Shown here piece after piece: positions 62,654-64,000 of a DNA stretch of 64,000 nucleotides (its first letter is position 1; every line of letters begins with the position of its first letter). The notes below the pieces were generated by a model that ran no database searches, was not told the origin of the DNA, and saw nothing but the letters and a program-made list of their open reading frames with translations. Origin of the DNA: Chersky-840 sp963794615 (GTDB lineage Bacteria; Actinomycetota; Acidimicrobiia; Acidimicrobiales; UBA8190); assembly GCA_963794615.1 (NCBI GenBank), contig CAWCEP010000006.1:1-64000 (forward strand), written 5' to 3'. The position numbers and the translations under genes were made by a program.

Positions 62654-63554
62654 TACGGACTCTCCTCAGTCGAGCGGCGACGAGCCTGCTGCCCACACTG
62701 AGCACAAGGATCGTAACCACCAACAACAAGGCCGATCCCCAGGCGATCTTCACCAGATCCGGATATGCCTGTATGCCATTTTGATAAATGACCAGCGGGA
62801 CCGCTGCAATCGGCTTTGTCGGCGAAACCGAGAAATACTGGCTGCCGACGGCGGTGAACAGTAACGGCGCAGTTTCTCCTGCCCCTCGAGCCACCGCCAA
62901 CAGCACGCCAGTAATGAGCCCGGGCAATGCCGCCGGCAAGATCACTCTGCCGGCGATCGTCGCCTTGCGGGCGCCCAGGGCGAGTCCGGCCTCTGACAGC
63001 ACCGATGGCACTCCTCTAATGGCAGTCTCGCTGGCCCGCGTAATCACCGGCAGCATGAGGATGCCGATTGCGAAGCTCGCGGCCACGGCAGAGAAGTGGT
63101 GGATTCCATGGGCGACGAGCAGTGCGTAGGCAAAAATCGCAACCACAATCGAGGGCACACCCGACAGCACATCAGCGGCGAGGCGCAGGGTCCCGGCGAT
63201 ACGTCCATCAGATTCGGCCAGGAAGAGTCCCGCTGCGATCCCGAAAGGGATCGCAGCCGCCGCGGCCATGCCGTCGATGACGAGCGATCCCGCAATCGCA
63301 TTCCAAATGCCGCCACCGGGGATCCCGGCAGGCGTGGGCAGATGAGAGAAGAACGCCCAGTTCCACGCCGAGGCCCCCCTGATCACGACATAGACGAGGA
63401 GGGCTCCTAGCGGAATCAGAGTAATGACCAGGCACGCCCTACAAGCCAGAAGCGCCAACCTCGACAAGAGCTCACGCCTGTGATCGGTTGCCTGGGCGAT
63501 CCGTTGGATCTCGGCCCGACGGGCGAGGACAGGGTCGACAGCCATGATGGTCAT
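62646..63554 (-). CDS. pstA: phosphate ABC transporter permease PstA
   Basis: 302 aa. Six helices, including ACLVITLIPLGALLVYVVIR, VIDGMAAAAAIPFGIAAGLF, LSGVPSIVVAIFAYALLVAH and the EAA-type coupling loop ASETAIRGVPSVLSEAGLAL with GARKATIAGRVILPAALPGL, then VARGAGETAPLLFTAVGSQY (GETAPLL). Inner-membrane channel half. Overlaps pstC upstream by 4 bases and pstB downstream by 8. Confidence 0.96.
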   Translation of the reverse strand: MTIMAVDPVLARRAEIQRIAQATDHRRELLSRLALLACRACLVITLIPLGALLVYVVIRGASAWNWAFFSHLPTPAGIPGGGIWNAIAGSLVIDGMAAAAAIPFGIAAGLFLAESDGRIAGTLRLAADVLSGVPSIVVAIFAYALLVAHGIHHFSAVAASFAIGILMLPVITRASETAIRGVPSVLSEAGLALGARKATIAGRVILPAALPGLITGVLLAVARGAGETAPLLFTAVGSQYFSVSPTKPIAAVPLVIYQNGIQAYPDLVKIAWGSALLLVVTILVLSVGSRLVAARLRRVRSE

Positions 63555-64000
63555 AGCACCCCGATCCCGAGGGCCCGCTGGCGACCGACGGACCGCACGA
63601 GCAAACGAGCCGCGAGATTAACGACAATCGCCACCACGAGCAGTAACACTCCCACCGCCACCAACGCCGACAGGTGAAAGGGTTCCGTTGCTTCGGTGAA
63701 CTCGTTGGCGATCAGCGACGCCATGGTTTGGGTTTGTCCGAATAGGGAGTGGGTGAAACGATCGGTGTTCCCGATCACCATCGTCACCGCGATGGTCTCG
63801 CCCAAAGCTCGGCCGGTCGCCAGCGTGGTCGCCCCCAAGATTCCCGCCCGCGCACTTGGCACCACCACACGCCTCATTACCTGCCAGCGCGTCGCTCCCA
63901 GCGCAAAAGCTCCTTCGATCTCAACCTCGGGCACAGCTGCCAGGACATCACGGGAGATGGCAACCATGGTGGGCATGACCATGATGGCCAGGATCACTCC
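63551..64000 (-). CDS. pstC: phosphate ABC transporter permease PstC, N-terminus outside window
   Basis: The last 149 residues are present; the gene continues beyond 64000. LAIMVMPTMVAISRDVLAAV, the coupling loop VEIEGAFALGATRWQVMRRV, VVPSARAGILGATTLATGRA and LGETIAVTMVIGNTDRFTHS (GETIAVTM) define PstC. The C-terminus ends VRSVGRQRALGIGVL. The operon promoter and the binding-protein gene pstS are not in view. Confidence 0.93.
   Translation of the reverse strand, partial: GVILAIMVMPTMVAISRDVLAAVPEVEIEGAFALGATRWQVMRRVVVPSARAGILGATTLATGRALGETIAVTMVIGNTDRFTHSLFGQTQTMASLIANEFTEATEPFHLSALVAVGVLLLVVAIVVNLAARLLVRSVGRQRALGIGVL

Noticed and set aside
1..64000. CRISPR array, rRNA, insertion sequence or prophage
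   Set aside because: I saw no regularly spaced direct repeats, rRNA signatures, transposase or integrase motifs, or phage structural genes.

Overview
The window is high-GC DNA from an actinobacterium. A WhiB protein, a SARP-type (BTAD) regulator, a cholesterol-oxidase-like GMC enzyme, a mycobacterial-type phospholipase C and a pst cluster beside a PhoB-family regulator all point to Actinobacteria. The gene mix suggests class Acidimicrobiia, but I cannot prove the class from sequence alone. Protein-coding density is high and there is no rRNA, no CRISPR array and no recognisable transposase.

Region 1 (1-10,000) is an accessory, largely broken segment. Nearly every gene carries frameshifts: an OmpR-type response regulator, an extracytosolic flavin-transfer set on the minus strand (small exported protein, ferric-reductase/flavodoxin-reductase-like protein, FMN-binding-domain protein, ApbE flavinyltransferase), a methyltransferase, a GNAT, an alpha/beta hydrolase and an SGNH hydrolase. 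It ends at a 52-nt 3' fragment of tRNA-Ser, which looks like an attachment-site scar.

Region 2 (10,240-17,400) is mostly intact: a hydrolase-like/adenylate-cyclase fusion, secreted proteins, a phosphodiester-glycosidase-type lipoprotein, a DoxD-Rieske fusion with a b-type membrane partner, and a second copy of the small exported protein. Regions 1 and 2 share a tandem 11-nt-spaced motif, mostly in front of genes, suggesting one regulon.

Region 3 (17,400-29,900) holds regulators and metabolism: DUF899, ArsR-SRPBCC, a GGDEF-EAL protein, a tightly overlapped four-gene operon (Gfo/Idh/MocA, SDR, sulfotransferase, metallo-beta-lactamase fold), a VOC protein, a divergent diadenylate-cyclase-domain protein, WhiB, and LysR with a divergent methyltransferase.

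Region 4 (29,890-41,900) is an aa3-type cytochrome c oxidase locus. Nine minus-strand genes run as one apparent operon: membrane-SCO fusion, lipoprotein, CtaG, cupredoxin, CtaC, CtaD, CtaE, a 37-aa membrane peptide and a second CtaG-like protein. A second SCO gene group converges on it.

Region 5 (41,900-60,700) is mixed: AcpS, methyltransferase, phospholipase C, a frameshifted BTAD/AAA regulator, a GMC oxidoreductase coupled to a hydrolase with a Cys nucleophile, GNAT, copper amine oxidase, a PD-(D/E)XK nuclease operon, patatin and NUDIX. Region 6 (60,700-64,000) is a PhoB/RegX3-like regulator downstream of pstC-pstA-pstB; pstC runs off the window.

Frameshifts are concentrated in region 1 but also hit a few genes elsewhere. 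Real decay and residual assembly indels are both possible, and the sequence alone does not decide between them.
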